DNA from: Tectiglobus sp965215755
GTDB lineage: Bacteria > Pseudomonadota > Alphaproteobacteria > Rhizobiales > Hyphomicrobiaceae
Assembly (NCBI GenBank): GCA_965215755.1
Contig: OZ244119.1
Location: 2,418,001-2,482,000 of the forward strand
DNA: 64,000 bases
Direction of reading: 5' to 3'
Made by a program: the position numbers and the translations under genes. Position 1 is the first letter of the stretch; every line of letters starts with the position of its first letter. This document shows positions 36,767 to 47,200 of the stretch, in pieces. The notes under the pieces are model-generated. The model saw nothing but the letters and a program-made list of their open reading frames with translations, searched no databases and was not told the DNA's origin.

Positions 36767-37234
36767 TTAGTTGGCAGATGTAGTTGCGCCCGACGTGGCG
36801 GCGTTCGATGTTGCTGCCTTAAGCGCTTGCTTGAGCGATGCGACTTCCTGCTTGAGGGCCGCGATCTCGGTGTTCGCTTTGCTGAGTTGGGCTTCCAAAT
36901 CGGCAGCTTTCGTATCAGCTGCTGATTTCGCTTGATCAGCGGCATCCTTTTGCGACTGGAGGTTGGCAACCTGCTGCGCTGCCTTGCTTGCTTCAGCTTT
37001 CAGCGTTTCAATGTTTTGCGTCAGCTTTGCCAATTCTGACTTTGCATTCTCCGAGGCTGCTATGCTGGCGGCGAGCGTTTCATTTGCAGCCTTGAGATCC
37101 GCCTCGGCCTTTGATTGCGCCTTGAGTGCTGCGGTTTGCTTTGAGATCACATCATTGCGTTGAGTGTGCATCCAAATGGCGGACCCCACGCCTAGGATCG
37201 CGAGGACAATCAACAGCATTGTTGAAGTCTTCAT
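36767..37234 (-). CDS. Membrane-anchored coiled-coil protein
   Basis: A 155-residue protein with an N-terminal hydrophobic anchor (MLLIVLAILGVGSAIW) and a long Ala/Lys/Glu/Gln-rich coiled coil over about residues 30-140, ending in a short Ser/Thr/Ala-rich tail. No known domain was recognised. The composition is typical of periplasmic spacer or structural coiled coils. It converges with the SnoaL-like gene. Possible alternative: a lipoprotein-free relative of Lpp-like proteins, but no lipobox Cys is present. Confidence 0.7.
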   Translation of the reverse strand: MKTSTMLLIVLAILGVGSAIWMHTQRNDVISKQTAALKAQSKAEADLKAANETLAASIAASENAKSELAKLTQNIETLKAEASKAAQQVANLQSQKDAADQAKSAADTKAADLEAQLSKANTEIAALKQEVASLKQALKAATSNAATSGATTSAN

Positions 37235-37416
37235 TGTAGCCTTCTCCCCTATAACAACCAGCGGCTGCTTGCTTTATTAACGGACAGTCATTGGCCCGGC
37301 TGGTCAAAATCGCCCGTTTGAAGGTTCGAGCAAACCCACGGCATAGGTCGATGCATTCAGTATGCATCTTGCCTGCCGACAGACAAGCATAGTGGTGTTT
37401 CGGTTTTAAGTATGGC

Positions 37417-37443
37417 TAGAGCAATGGACTTTAAGTCAGAATC
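37417..37443 (+). repeat. Short dispersed repeat, copy 1
   Basis: The 27 bases starting TAGAGCAATGGACTTTAAG match the element at 51685-51711 at 24 of 27 positions. The copy lies just 3' of the rnpB gene (on the other strand), outside any gene. It looks like one member of a dispersed repeat family. Confidence 0.5.
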
Positions 37444-37455
37444 CACCTGAGATAA

Positions 37456-37882
<427 letters not shown>

Positions 37883-38126
37883 GCGCATATCGGACACTAA
37901 TCCCGCTTCGTCAAGTCGATCGAGAGCAACGGACCCTGGTCGGAACCAGGCTGATGCCGACTTCAGGTCCATTGGTGATCTGGAATCGCTGTTGCTTGTT
38001 CCTTGGGGAACAGCGGCGGAGCGCGCCCTTGAACATAACGCGCGGCACACCCGCCGGTTTGATCCGGCTCTCCCCTGCCGCGCTTCATTTCGGATAGGCG
38101 CAGGCTCAATTCTCAAAGGTACTCAA

Positions 38127-39080
38127 ATGTCAAAATACAGGCTGAATCTGCCTCAGGCGGCGGACAAACTGTTTATCACGGATGGTGGATTGGAAACTGT
38201 CTTGGTCTTTCAAGAACAGATTGAAATCGCGGAGTTTGCGTCGATCGATCTGATGCGTCGTCCGAATGGAGGCGCGATCATCAGCAATTATATGACGCCA
38301 TACGTCGAGATCGCCAAGAGCTCCGGTTTGGGCTTGGTGATGGAGACGGCAACCTGGCGTGCCAGTCCGGACTGGGGGCCGAAAATCGGATTTGGTAGCG
38401 AGGCTGAACTCGCCGAGGCGAACTGTCAGGCCGTTGCACTTGTTAGTGCGATGCGGGAGGCCAATGAGACGCCGTCAACGCCGATCGTGGTTAGCGGCAC
38501 GATTGGGCCGCGTGGTGATGGCTACGATCCGGGACAGATCATGAGCGTCTCGGAAGCTGCGGACTACCATAGTTGGCAGGCTTCGATCTTTGCGGGGACT
38601 GAGGCTGATGTTGTGAGCGCTATTACAATGACCAATACACCGGAAGCCCTCGGAGTCGTGCATGCTGCAAAAGCTCACGCGATGCCGGTTGTCATTTCGT
38701 TTACAGTCGAGACGGATGGGCACCTGCCGACGGGGCAGACAATTCAGGAGGCGATCGCGGAAGTTGATGACAAGACTGCCGGTTATCCAGCCTACTTCAT
38801 GATTAATTGCGCCCACCCAACGCACTTTGCCGACAAGCTTGCCACGTCGGAGGGATGGGTTGAAAGGGTGCGCGGGATCCGGGCTAACGCTTCAAAATGC
38901 AGCCACGAAGAGCTTGATAACTCCGAAGTGCTGGACGATGGCAATCCGTCGGAGCTTGGTCGGGAAATTGCCGAAATCCGGGCAGCCTTGCCACGCGTGA
39001 CGATTGTCGGTGGGTGTTGCGGGACCGACCACCGCCACATCGGTGAGATTGCCAAGCACTGTTCGGCACTCGCCGCCTAG
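38127..39080 (+). CDS. Homocysteine S-methyltransferase family protein
   Basis: A 317-residue zinc-dependent methyltransferase of the Pfam S-methyl_trans family. Zinc ligands by family: Cys in MINCAHP and the Cys pair in VGGCCGTDHRH near the C-terminus. The N-terminus FITDGGLETVLVFQ is a variant of the usual start, and GTIGPRGDGYDP is the conserved central motif. The start is the ATG at 38127 after AAAGGT; the frame extends upstream into the rnpB region but that extension is spurious. The methyl donor and acceptor cannot be assigned. It follows the divergent rnpB with a 244-base gap. Confidence 0.88.
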   Translation: MSKYRLNLPQAADKLFITDGGLETVLVFQEQIEIAEFASIDLMRRPNGGAIISNYMTPYVEIAKSSGLGLVMETATWRASPDWGPKIGFGSEAELAEANCQAVALVSAMREANETPSTPIVVSGTIGPRGDGYDPGQIMSVSEAADYHSWQASIFAGTEADVVSAITMTNTPEALGVVHAAKAHAMPVVISFTVETDGHLPTGQTIQEAIAEVDDKTAGYPAYFMINCAHPTHFADKLATSEGWVERVRGIRANASKCSHEELDNSEVLDDGNPSELGREIAEIRAALPRVTIVGGCCGTDHRHIGEIAKHCSALAA

Positions 39081-39108
39081 AGACTAGAGATTTTGGATGG
39101 AACCGCCG

Positions 39109-39144
39109 CACACGGGCTTACACAAACAGTTGTACACCCGTGTG
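39109..39144. terminator. Inverted repeat after the methyltransferase gene
   Basis: CACACGGG pairs with CCCGTGTG over a 20-base loop that itself contains short repeats. Position 29 bases after the stop suggests termination or an RNA-stability hairpin; no T-run is present. Confidence 0.3.
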
Positions 39145-39207
39145 TAGCGAAACTGATCATGAGGTATCAATTTCAGGGTGTCGCAAACACACAGGCAGGA
39201 CACTCTG

Positions 39208-39738
39208 ATGAAAAGAACATTGCTCGCGCTTGCTGGCGCATTTCTCTTCGCCGGTTCGGCATGGGCCGGGCCGCAGTATGTCGACAAAACTGGCTTTGCC
39301 CTCTCCGGTTATGATCCGGTAGCATATTTCAGTCTGGAGCAGGCGGCGGTTGGCAAGCCCCAACCGAAAGCGGTTCCAGGAAAGAAGTCGATTACCGCTG
39401 ATTATAACGGTGCCAAGTGGGCGTTCTCCACGGAAGCCAACCGCGATAAGTTCTTGGCTGACCCGGCCAAGTATGCGCCGCAGTATGATGGCCACTGTGC
39501 GTATGGCGCATCGATCGGCAACAACAACAAGGGCGGCAAGGTTCCAGGCAACCCGAACCTTTGGCGCATTGTTGATGGCAAACTCTATGTGAACATTACC
39601 AAGACCATTGTTGGCTTCTGGGAGAAATCTATTCCAAAGCACGTTACCCGGGCAGACCGGAACTGGACGAAGATCGGGACCAAGAAAGCTTCGACCCGCC
39701 CAGTGCCAAGCTTCAGCACGGACGCTGCGCCGCTATAA
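39208..39738 (+). CDS. Exported YHS domain protein
   Basis: A 176-residue exported protein with signal peptide MKRTLLALAGAFLFAGSAWA and a YHS domain (YDPVAYFSLEQAAVGKP, NGAKWAFSTEANRDKFLADPAKYAPQYDGHCAYGAS), a metal-binding-like module often linked to copper or heavy-metal handling. The C-terminus is basic and Ser/Thr/Lys-rich. The ATG at 39208 begins the clean signal peptide; upstream codons lack support. Single gene on its strand, converging with the amidase gene. Confidence 0.87.
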   Translation: MKRTLLALAGAFLFAGSAWAGPQYVDKTGFALSGYDPVAYFSLEQAAVGKPQPKAVPGKKSITADYNGAKWAFSTEANRDKFLADPAKYAPQYDGHCAYGASIGNNNKGGKVPGNPNLWRIVDGKLYVNITKTIVGFWEKSIPKHVTRADRNWTKIGTKKASTRPVPSFSTDAAPL

Positions 39739-39794
39739 GTTCCTCTTCACAAATGAACTGAAGACTTCGGGGCGCGGGCGGAGTGCCTGCTCCC

Positions 39795-40574
39795 TTAGTT
39801 TTTGGGGAGCGCTGCGAGTAAATTTTTGAGGGTCTGAAATGTGGATTGATCGAGTTTTCCGTCAACCCGTTCGGGCCGAAAGTGACGCTGAAAAGCCATG
39901 ATGTACTTTTCTGTTTCTGCATCAAGCTCACCAGACTGCGGGCATCCGTAGCCATACTGCTTCATCAATGACTGAAACCCAGCAAGCGAAGCAGGCTCTT
40001 CATTGCCACTATTGGTTTCCATGGCATCCACTGACGTCGGTGCAAGCCAATGCCCAACACCATTGCGCGCCAGCAGAGACCAATCGAATTTTTCTCCGGG
40101 ATCAATCTTACGCAATGGGGCAATATCCGAATGCGCCAAGACATGCGCAGCAGGGATCTTATTTCTAGTGACGATGTCTTGTGATAGCGCAATCACACTC
40201 GCCATCTGTTCAGGCGGAAAGTCCGGGTAGCCAAGCTCGTGACCAGGGTTCTGGATTTCAATTCCGATTGACCAAGAATTCAGGTCTGTTTGGCCTTTCC
40301 AATGAGAAACACCGGCATGCCAGGCGCGCAGCGCTTCAGGCACCATCTGGGTCACCGTTCCGCGCTCATCGATCACATAGTGGCATGAGACCTGGCAGAT
40401 TGGATCAGCGAGCACCTTTATGGAGCGTTCGACTGTTTCCAGCCCCGTGTAATGGAGAACCAGGATTTCCGGTGTCAGGCCGCCACGCCGTTCGTTGACG
40501 TTAGGTGATGGATGGCGCTCTGAAACGAGGTAGCTATCAGCTTGGAAATCCGCTGCGCAGGAGGCATTCGTCAA
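39795..40574 (-). CDS. N-acetylmuramoyl-L-alanine amidase (AmiD-like) with peptidoglycan-binding domain
   Basis: A 259-residue amidase of the Amidase_2 family. His41 in LVLHYTG, HYVIDERGTVTQMVP and AHSDIAPLRKIDPGEKFDW mark the zinc site and substrate groove. A C-terminal peptidoglycan-binding type-1 domain (about residues 200-250: QYGYGCPQSGELDAETEKYIMAFQRHFRP) follows. No clear signal peptide is visible, which would make it a cytoplasmic recycling enzyme like some AmiD/AmpD relatives; it could also be exported by another route. The gene overlaps the TerB-DnaJ gene start region by four bases (40571-40574), so the two form one operon. Confidence 0.9.
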   Translation of the reverse strand: MTNASCAADFQADSYLVSERHPSPNVNERRGGLTPEILVLHYTGLETVERSIKVLADPICQVSCHYVIDERGTVTQMVPEALRAWHAGVSHWKGQTDLNSWSIGIEIQNPGHELGYPDFPPEQMASVIALSQDIVTRNKIPAAHVLAHSDIAPLRKIDPGEKFDWSLLARNGVGHWLAPTSVDAMETNSGNEEPASLAGFQSLMKQYGYGCPQSGELDAETEKYIMAFQRHFRPERVDGKLDQSTFQTLKNLLAALPKN

Positions 40575-41272
40575 AGGGAGCGCTCCCGCGCAATCTCCTC
40601 ATAGGCGGCATTGATTGAAGCGAGCTTACGATTCGCCATCTCGACAAATTCTTCGGGAACGCCTCGTGCGAGCGCCAGGTCAGGATGATTGCTTCTAACC
40701 AGTTCCCGGTAGTGTGATTTCAGTTGACTATCGGTAACGTCACGGCTCAGGCCCAGGACGGTGTAAGCATCATCAGGGTCGTGCACGAACAGCGCGCGAA
40801 TGGCTTTGTACTCGGCCTCAGTATATCCAAATATCTGAGCAATACGGTGAAGGTAGTCGTCTTCCTGCTCGTGGAGGATGCCATCAGCAGCTGCGATGTG
40901 GAATAGACTTTCGATGACATCGCGTTTGAGGGCCGGTTCGGTCGCCAGCAAGTCTGCGATTTGGTAGCCATAGCTCTCATATCCGGCAACATCCTGTTTT
41001 GCCAGATCATAGAGCCTTTGAACATTGGCTGTCTGTGCCTCCGGGGTCTGGAAGACTTTATGGAAGGTCTCTGTCTCGACGTGTGAGACGAAACCATCGG
41101 CTTTCGCCAATTTGGCACCGAGCGCGACGATCGCCACGGTAAAGGCAACCGTATTGGTCTTGGTCGGACATTCCGGGCAGGGACCCAGCCCCAGGCCACA
41201 CATCAGACGATCGAGCGCAACCCTGAGTGAGCCCCCCTTGGTGAGGCCGATGGCTTCTGGCAGTGAATACAA
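40571..41272 (-). CDS. TerB/DjlA-like protein with J domain
   Basis: A 233-residue protein with an N-terminal TerB-like helical domain (about residues 45-165: VAFTVAIVALGAKLAKADGF and HIAAADGILHEQEDDYL) and a C-terminal J domain with the HPD motif at residues 197-199 (SNHPDLAL). It resembles DjlA but lacks an N-terminal membrane anchor. J domains stimulate DnaK. The ATG at 41270-41272 is preferred; the longest frame starts ten codons earlier. The stop overlaps the downstream amidase start by four bases, linking a chaperone-like protein with an envelope enzyme. Divergent from the Arg-rich protein gene. Confidence 0.85.
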   Translation of the reverse strand: MYSLPEAIGLTKGGSLRVALDRLMCGLGLGPCPECPTKTNTVAFTVAIVALGAKLAKADGFVSHVETETFHKVFQTPEAQTANVQRLYDLAKQDVAGYESYGYQIADLLATEPALKRDVIESLFHIAAADGILHEQEDDYLHRIAQIFGYTEAEYKAIRALFVHDPDDAYTVLGLSRDVTDSQLKSHYRELVRSNHPDLALARGVPEEFVEMANRKLASINAAYEEIARERSL

Positions 41273-41639
41273 CATGCTCGGGCTCTCTCGAATCAGCTGC
41301 AAGTGGGGAATAATTATCCTCTACGCTACGTCAGCATAGTGCCAGTTTTGGACATTCTTACGGAACCGGATTGTAAAGCGGTTCCCAAGGTGTCCGACGC
41401 CCGGCCAATGTAACTGTATAACACAGGCTGAACCGAAGTCACGGGCACGTGAATCGCAAGCCAGTGTGCACGAGTTCTACTTAGCCCGGCAATGCGGTAT
41501 TTGAATGAGTATGCGTGATACACATATCATGGCTCGCAGCCTGCATTGCAGGAGATCCTTGGCTTCTGCTAAGTTGCAGAAACGAATGACTTTTTGTCGA
41601 TGTGTGCAAAAGGTGGCTGTTTCAGCGTTGAGGTTCGTG
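41273..41639. other. Intergenic region, 367 bases
   Basis: No gene is supported. It separates the divergent TerB-DnaJ and Arg-rich protein genes and should hold their promoters. Visible: GGAACC/GGTTCC inverted repeat at 41362-41385 (12-base spacer) and a short CTGCATTGCAG palindrome near 41541. An open frame starting at 41505 runs into the next gene but lacks a ribosome-binding site. Confidence 0.5.
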
Positions 41640-42626
41640 ATGGGTTTGGTGAGTGGTGACTTTGGCCTCCCGTGGCTGAGAGACCGGCGATTTGGACCGC
41701 GGTTGGGTTGCGCAGCGCTGTTGGGTCTGGCGGTGTTTTCAGGCAATGTAGCTGCGAGCGGCAAGCCTCAAAATGTTGAGAGCACCAGTGCTGACAAGGC
41801 CAATTCGGCACCCCGTGTGTTTTCCAAAGAGAAGCCCCTACTTGGGCCCACGTCCACTATTCCGAGCGCTACCCCTGACAGGTCAGGCAGAACCCGTGTT
41901 GAGGTGATTGTCGAGCCCGACAAGTCAACGGTTCAACGCTCGTTCCAAAAGTCGGTGGACACGAACACTGATGCTCGCAATTCATCACCGGTCGCTGTTT
42001 CGAGTTCCAAGAGCCGATTGGTCAGGCAGTCAGAAGGTGCAGCCACCGCTGCTTCAGGCCTGCGACAGTCGCCGCGGTTGGTGCGGGAAGGTACTCAACG
42101 GAAAACATCATCTGATCCGGCGGTCGCATCTACCAGCAAGGCAACTGTCAATTCCAAGGATAAGTCCGATACCAGGACGCGAAATACCGGTTCGCTATTG
42201 GTCGATGCTGTGCCGTTGCCCATCGCTAAACCAGCACGGCGTTCACCCTATCGGTCAGCTTATGTGAGCCGGCCGCGCGGGGAGACGCCCCAAACCGCCC
42301 GGGGCCAAAATGCTATTGGACGGAAGCAGGCCAATGGGCCGTTGGATCAGCGGGCGGTCAAGCAGCACCGGCAGCGACGACTATATCGGAGACTGCGCCC
42401 GCACAATCGCCACCAAATCAGACGAGCCCGACGGTCGCCACATTGGCGTCGGCATGCGCCGCCTGGCACGGTCTACTCTTTTGTTCGGTGCAGGCCCGGG
42501 GAGCCGTGCATTCGATACTACCGCGTAAAACGTCCGCGAACAGAGCGCCAATATCGTCGCTTGCTCGCCTGGCAGCGTCGCCAGGATGCGCGATGGCGTT
42601 CCCGACGCTACTATCGGCGCTACTGA
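41640..42626 (+). CDS. Exported Arg-rich protein of unknown function (A)
   Basis: I do not recognise this 328-residue protein. It starts with an export signal (CAALLGLAVFSGNVAASG). A low-complexity Ser/Thr/Lys-rich middle follows (about residues 40-230), then an Arg/Tyr-rich C-terminus of about 100 residues (for example QRRLYRRLRPHNRHQIRRAR). One relatively ordered stretch near residue 285 is FVRCRPGEPCIRYYRVKRP, with two Cys. The ATG at 41640 has GAGG six bases upstream, making it much better than several earlier starts. The adjacent gene encodes a second exported protein with a similar basic tail. The protein may bind anionic envelope polymers or nucleic acid, which is speculation. Confidence 0.6.
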   Translation: MGLVSGDFGLPWLRDRRFGPRLGCAALLGLAVFSGNVAASGKPQNVESTSADKANSAPRVFSKEKPLLGPTSTIPSATPDRSGRTRVEVIVEPDKSTVQRSFQKSVDTNTDARNSSPVAVSSSKSRLVRQSEGAATAASGLRQSPRLVREGTQRKTSSDPAVASTSKATVNSKDKSDTRTRNTGSLLVDAVPLPIAKPARRSPYRSAYVSRPRGETPQTARGQNAIGRKQANGPLDQRAVKQHRQRRLYRRLRPHNRHQIRRARRSPHWRRHAPPGTVYSFVRCRPGEPCIRYYRVKRPRTERQYRRLLAWQRRQDARWRSRRYYRRY

Positions 42627-42878
42627 TCGGACGTTTATTGCTATGACATTGGAACTTAGTGTTTTTCCCTTGACGCATAGCGTGACCTGAAAGCCTCTAC
42701 AGGGCATCGATCATCAATTTGGTTGTGATCCCGGCTAACGCTCGCTCGCTGGTTTTGCTAATGTTTGGCGTGAGTTAGAGGCTGAGCTTCACGCAATAGC
42801 ATACTTGCGGGACAAGCTTGGTATGATTGCTATCTCAGGATCATCGGATCGGTCGATAGTGTGGGTGGGTATTGAGTG

Positions 42879-43859
42879 ATGGTTTCCAGGCAACGGTTTT
42901 CGACATCGAGTTTTCTCTCACTTCTCCTTCTGGCATTAGCATTCGGCGCGACTTTGGTCTGGGTTGTGTCGGGAAGTCGGTCCGCGACCGAGTCAGAGTT
43001 CCGAGCCAAGGAGGCCCGCTATCAGAGCCAGATCAAAAGCTTGAAGCTCGCTTTGCAGAGCAATAGCAACGAGTTTGACCGTGAACGCGGTCTCGCTGCA
43101 CGTCTCCAGCGTGAGCTGCAGGATGCCCACCGGCAAATCGACGATCTCGGTCGTCAGCTTGGGACCGCTCAAAGGACGATCTCGGAGAAGAATGAACAGC
43201 TACGCAAAGCACGATTGTTGCAAGGCGCAAGCAGGTCGGACGGTCGTCCGAAGCACGCGCAACTTGAAACGACAAGTGCCTTGATTGTTTCAAGAGCCAC
43301 CAGTGGTCTTAGTTTGCCAGAAACTGCCAAGCGGATTGAACGGACAGTGTCGCGATACTCTCCGTCCAAACAGAAACGCGCGAGGCGCGATGCGCGAAGG
43401 GGTGCGCTGGTTGCGGCGAAAACCAAACGGCGTCCACTTGCGTCAGGGCAGCAGAAGGCTGTCAGGCAAATCCGTGTCTACAGCGTGGGGTCGGTTGCAG
43501 CTGTGGGACGACCTGCGCAACCAAGGAAGTGGCCATTGTCGACCCAGGTGGCATCGCGCACCAACACGGCAGCATCAACCGGCCGCGAGGGCCGAGTCGT
43601 CAACCGCACCATTGTGCCACCGGTAACGGCTGTGCCGGCTGTTCGTAAGCCGCGCGTACGACAAGCCAATCGGGCCCGTCGGGTCGCGGTTGCGCGACGG
43701 CGATCCACTCGAAGGGCGAAATATGCCCGATATTCCCGGCTGGGCCGTTTGAATGCCCAACGAAAGCGCAAAGTCGTTCGTCGGTACCGCAAGCCACGAC
43801 GCAGTTATTTTGAACGCCTGGCGCGGAGTGGTGGCTTTGGCGATGGTTACCAGCATTAA
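42879..43859 (+). CDS. Membrane-anchored coiled-coil protein with Arg-rich tail (B)
   Basis: A 326-residue protein of unknown function. It has one N-terminal transmembrane segment (FLSLLLLALAFGATLVWVV) and a coiled coil (about residues 40-110: RELQDAHRQIDDLGRQLGTA, KNEQLRKARL). A long basic low-complexity region ends in RRVAVARRRSTRRAKYARY and RRYRKPRRSYFERLARSG. The start is ATG 42879, one codon inside a GTG. It lies 252 bases after the previous gene and shares its design: signal or anchor, low complexity, Arg/Tyr-rich tail. No clear sequence homology between the two bodies was seen by eye, so paralogy is not established. Confidence 0.6.
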   Translation: MVSRQRFSTSSFLSLLLLALAFGATLVWVVSGSRSATESEFRAKEARYQSQIKSLKLALQSNSNEFDRERGLAARLQRELQDAHRQIDDLGRQLGTAQRTISEKNEQLRKARLLQGASRSDGRPKHAQLETTSALIVSRATSGLSLPETAKRIERTVSRYSPSKQKRARRDARRGALVAAKTKRRPLASGQQKAVRQIRVYSVGSVAAVGRPAQPRKWPLSTQVASRTNTAASTGREGRVVNRTIVPPVTAVPAVRKPRVRQANRARRVAVARRRSTRRAKYARYSRLGRLNAQRKRKVVRRYRKPRRSYFERLARSGGFGDGYQH

Positions 43860-44257
43860 CCTTGAGGCTTGCCGTCGCCGGCGGTCATGGCAGTCTTGCT
43901 AACCTATGTACCAGTTGATGGTCTTTTTGCGAGGCTGATCTGTGTGCCGCCGACTTCGCCGTGAGTTGGTCTGGACTATTTTAGGCCGGGATCGGCGCGC
44001 GCAGGCTTGGGGGCATAGGGGTTGAATATCGCCCGTCTTTCCGCCCCCCTTGGCAGTGACCGCGGCCTTGCAGCCGCGCATTCTCTAGCGAACCCTTGCA
44101 CGCTCGAATTGTTGCGATTGATGGCGACTGCGTAATGGACCGCATGGTGGTTCCAACCGAGCGCGTGATAGTTTAGTACTAAGCCTGTGAAGCGTCTCAC
44201 GTTTCTCGCTCATCAATGACATCTTTGACCACATAGCTATCGGGGCAACGACGACAC
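43860..44257. other. Intergenic region, 398 bases
   Basis: No gene is supported. It presumably holds the promoter of the 5-oxoprolinase gene. A GC-rich stretch around 43990-44060 with runs of G and C could form stems (GGGGGCA...CCCCCC), but no known RNA was recognised. Confidence 0.5.
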
Positions 44258-47200
44258 ATGACCAAGTGGGATTTTTGGATCGATCGCGGCGGCACATTTA
44301 CGGACGTTGTCGCGCGGGATCCAAATGGCAAGATTCATGCTCAGAAAGTACTGTCTGAAAACCCGGAAGCCTACCCAGACGCGGCGCTGGAGGGTATTCG
44401 CAGGTTCCTTGGTGTCGCGACAGATGCCCCAATCCCGGCCGAACAGATTTCCACTGTCAAGATGGGGACGACAGTTGCCACTAACGCTCTGCTGGAGCGC
44501 AAAGGCGATCCAACACTGCTGGTAATCACGAGTGGCCTTAAGGACCAGTTAGAGATCGGCTACCAGGAACGTCCAGATATCTTTGCGAAAGAGATCATCA
44601 AGCCGGAAATGCTGTACGACCGTGTTGTTGAGGCAGGGGAGCGCGTGCTGGCTGATGGCACCGTCGAGACCCCATTGGACCTCGAGCAACTACGAGCTGA
44701 CTTGTCGTCAGCCTATGACGCCGGAATTCGTTCTGTGGCGATCGTGTTCATGCATTCCTACGCTTTCCCTGAACATGAGAAGCAGGCAGCTGAGCTGGCC
44801 CGTGACGTTGGCTTTGAGCAGGTTTCTGCCAGCCACGACGTGTCGCCCCTGATTAAGATTGTTGGTCGCGGTGATACGACCGTCGCAGATGCCTATCTTT
44901 CGCCGATTCTATCGCGATACGTTCAACGCGTTTCTTCCGCACTTCAGGTCAAGGATGGTGCGTCACCGCAGGTGATGTTCATGGCATCATCAGGTGGTTT
45001 GAAATCAGCTGATCTCTTCCAGGGCCGTGATGCTATTCTGTCTGGTCCGGCGGGGGGGATAGTCGGCATGGCGGAGACCGGCAAACTGGCCGGATTCGAC
45101 AAAATCATCGGCTTTGATATGGGCGGAACGTCGACGGATGTCTCGCATTTTGCCGGTGAGTATGAGCGTAGCTTTGAGACGCAAGTTGCCGGTGTGCGCA
45201 TGCGCGTGCCGATGATGAGGATCCACACTGTCGCTGCTGGCGGCGGTTCGGTGTTGTTCTATGATGGCAATCGGTTTCGTGTCGGACCGGAAAGCGCTGG
45301 CGCGAATCCCGGTCCAAAGTGTTATCGCCGCGGCGGACCGCTAACCGTCACCGATGCCAACCTGATGGTTGGGAAGCTCAAGCCTTCGTTTTTTCCAAAG
45401 ATCTTTGGGCCCAACAACAATGAGGCGCTGGACGAAGAGGCCACGCGTCAGGCGTTTCAGGATCTAGCAACCGAAATTGGCGATGGGCGCGCCGCCGAAG
45501 ATGTTGCTGATGGTTTTCTCCGGATTGCCGTCGAAAACATGGCGAACGCGATCAAGAAGATCTCAGTTCAGCGCGGCTATGATGTCACGGAATATGCGCT
45601 GAACTGCTTCGGATCTGCCGGCGGTCAACATGCCTGCATGATTGCCGATACGCTCGGCATGGAAACTGTGTTGATCCACCCATTGTCCGGCCTACTATCA
45701 GGTTACGGCATGGGGCTGGCTGATCTTCGGGCGAGCCGCGAGCAGTCGGTCGAAGCTGAGCTTGACGCCGAAACCATGCGCCGCGTCGAGGACTACGGCT
45801 TCGATATGGCTCAGGCCGCCGAGGATGAAGTGGTCGAGCAGGGCGTTCCAAGCGAGGACGTGTCGACAATCACGTGGTTGCATTTGCGGTATGAGGGTAC
45901 CGATACGGCTCTCCCAGTCGTTCTCGACCAGCCCGACATCATGCGCCGTGATTTTGAGAACCAGCACCTGCAGCGTTTCGGTTTCGTGTCGCCGGAGAAG
46001 AAGATCTTTGCATCTGCGATCGAGGTTGAGGCATCTGGTGGTGGTGCTGGCCTGGCTGAGCCGGAGGTCGCGGCCACGAGCGAGGCGCTGCCGGCAGCTG
46101 AAGATCAGGCACGTTTCTTTTCAAACCGCGAATGGCATGACGCCCCGGTTTACCTGCGAGAGCAATTGGCACCAGGACATCATATCAGCGGACCGGCTCT
46201 GGTGATCGAACCAAACCAGACGGTCATTGTTGAACCGGGCTGGGAGTTACAACTGACTGGGCGTAATCACCTGGTCTTGAAGCGTGTTGCAAGCCGCGCC
46301 CGCGAGGCTCTTGGTGCTGAGGCGGATCCTGTGCTGCTAGAGGTCTTTAACAACCTCTATATGTCGATCGCCGAGCAAATGGGCGAGGCCCTGAGGAATA
46401 CGGCGCAGTCGGTCAATATCAAGGAGCGCTTGGACTTTTCTTGTGCGGTGTTCGATACCGAGACCGATCTCGTGGCCAATGCTCCGCACATGCCGGTGCA
46501 TCTCGGCTCAATGGACAAGTCTGTTGAGACAATTGCTCGCGAGCGAAGAGGCGAGATGAAACCGGGCGATAGCTACATGCTGAACGCTCCCTATAATGGT
46601 GGTACGCATCTGCCTGATATCACGGTGATTACGCCCGTATTCGATGATGCCGGCAAGGACATTCTATTTTATGTCGCTAGCCGGGGGCACCATGAAGACA
46701 TCGGTGGTCTGACGCCCGGGTCAGCTTCGCCGCGTGCAACGCACATCGATGAAGAAGGCGTCTATATCGACAACTTCAAACTGGTCGCTGAAGGTGTCTT
46801 CTTGGAAGACGAAACCCATACCTTGCTGATGGGGGCCAAGTACCCTGCGCGCGCGCCAGCTAAGAATATCGCTGATCTCAAGGCTCATGTGGCTGCCAAT
46901 GCCAAGGGTGTGACCGAACTCAAGAAGATGGTCGATCACTTTGGGATTGATGTTGTCCAGGCTTACATGCGCCATGTCCAGGACAATGCGGAAGAGAGCG
47001 TACGTCGGCTGTTGTCGAAGCTGCCGGATGGTGAGTTCACCGTCCACACCGATCAAGGCTCCCAGGTCCAAGTCAAGATCAGTGTTGATCAGGCTGCGCG
47101 AACTGCCAAGGTTGACTTTAGCGGCACAAGTCCGGTCCAGCCGAACAATTTCAATGCGCCGATGCCGGTGACCCGCGCTGCAACGCTCTACGTCTTCCGC

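Noticed and set aside
43990..44060. A possible tRNA-like or structured RNA in a G/C-run region
   Set aside because: I could not build a cloverleaf or a known RNA fold.
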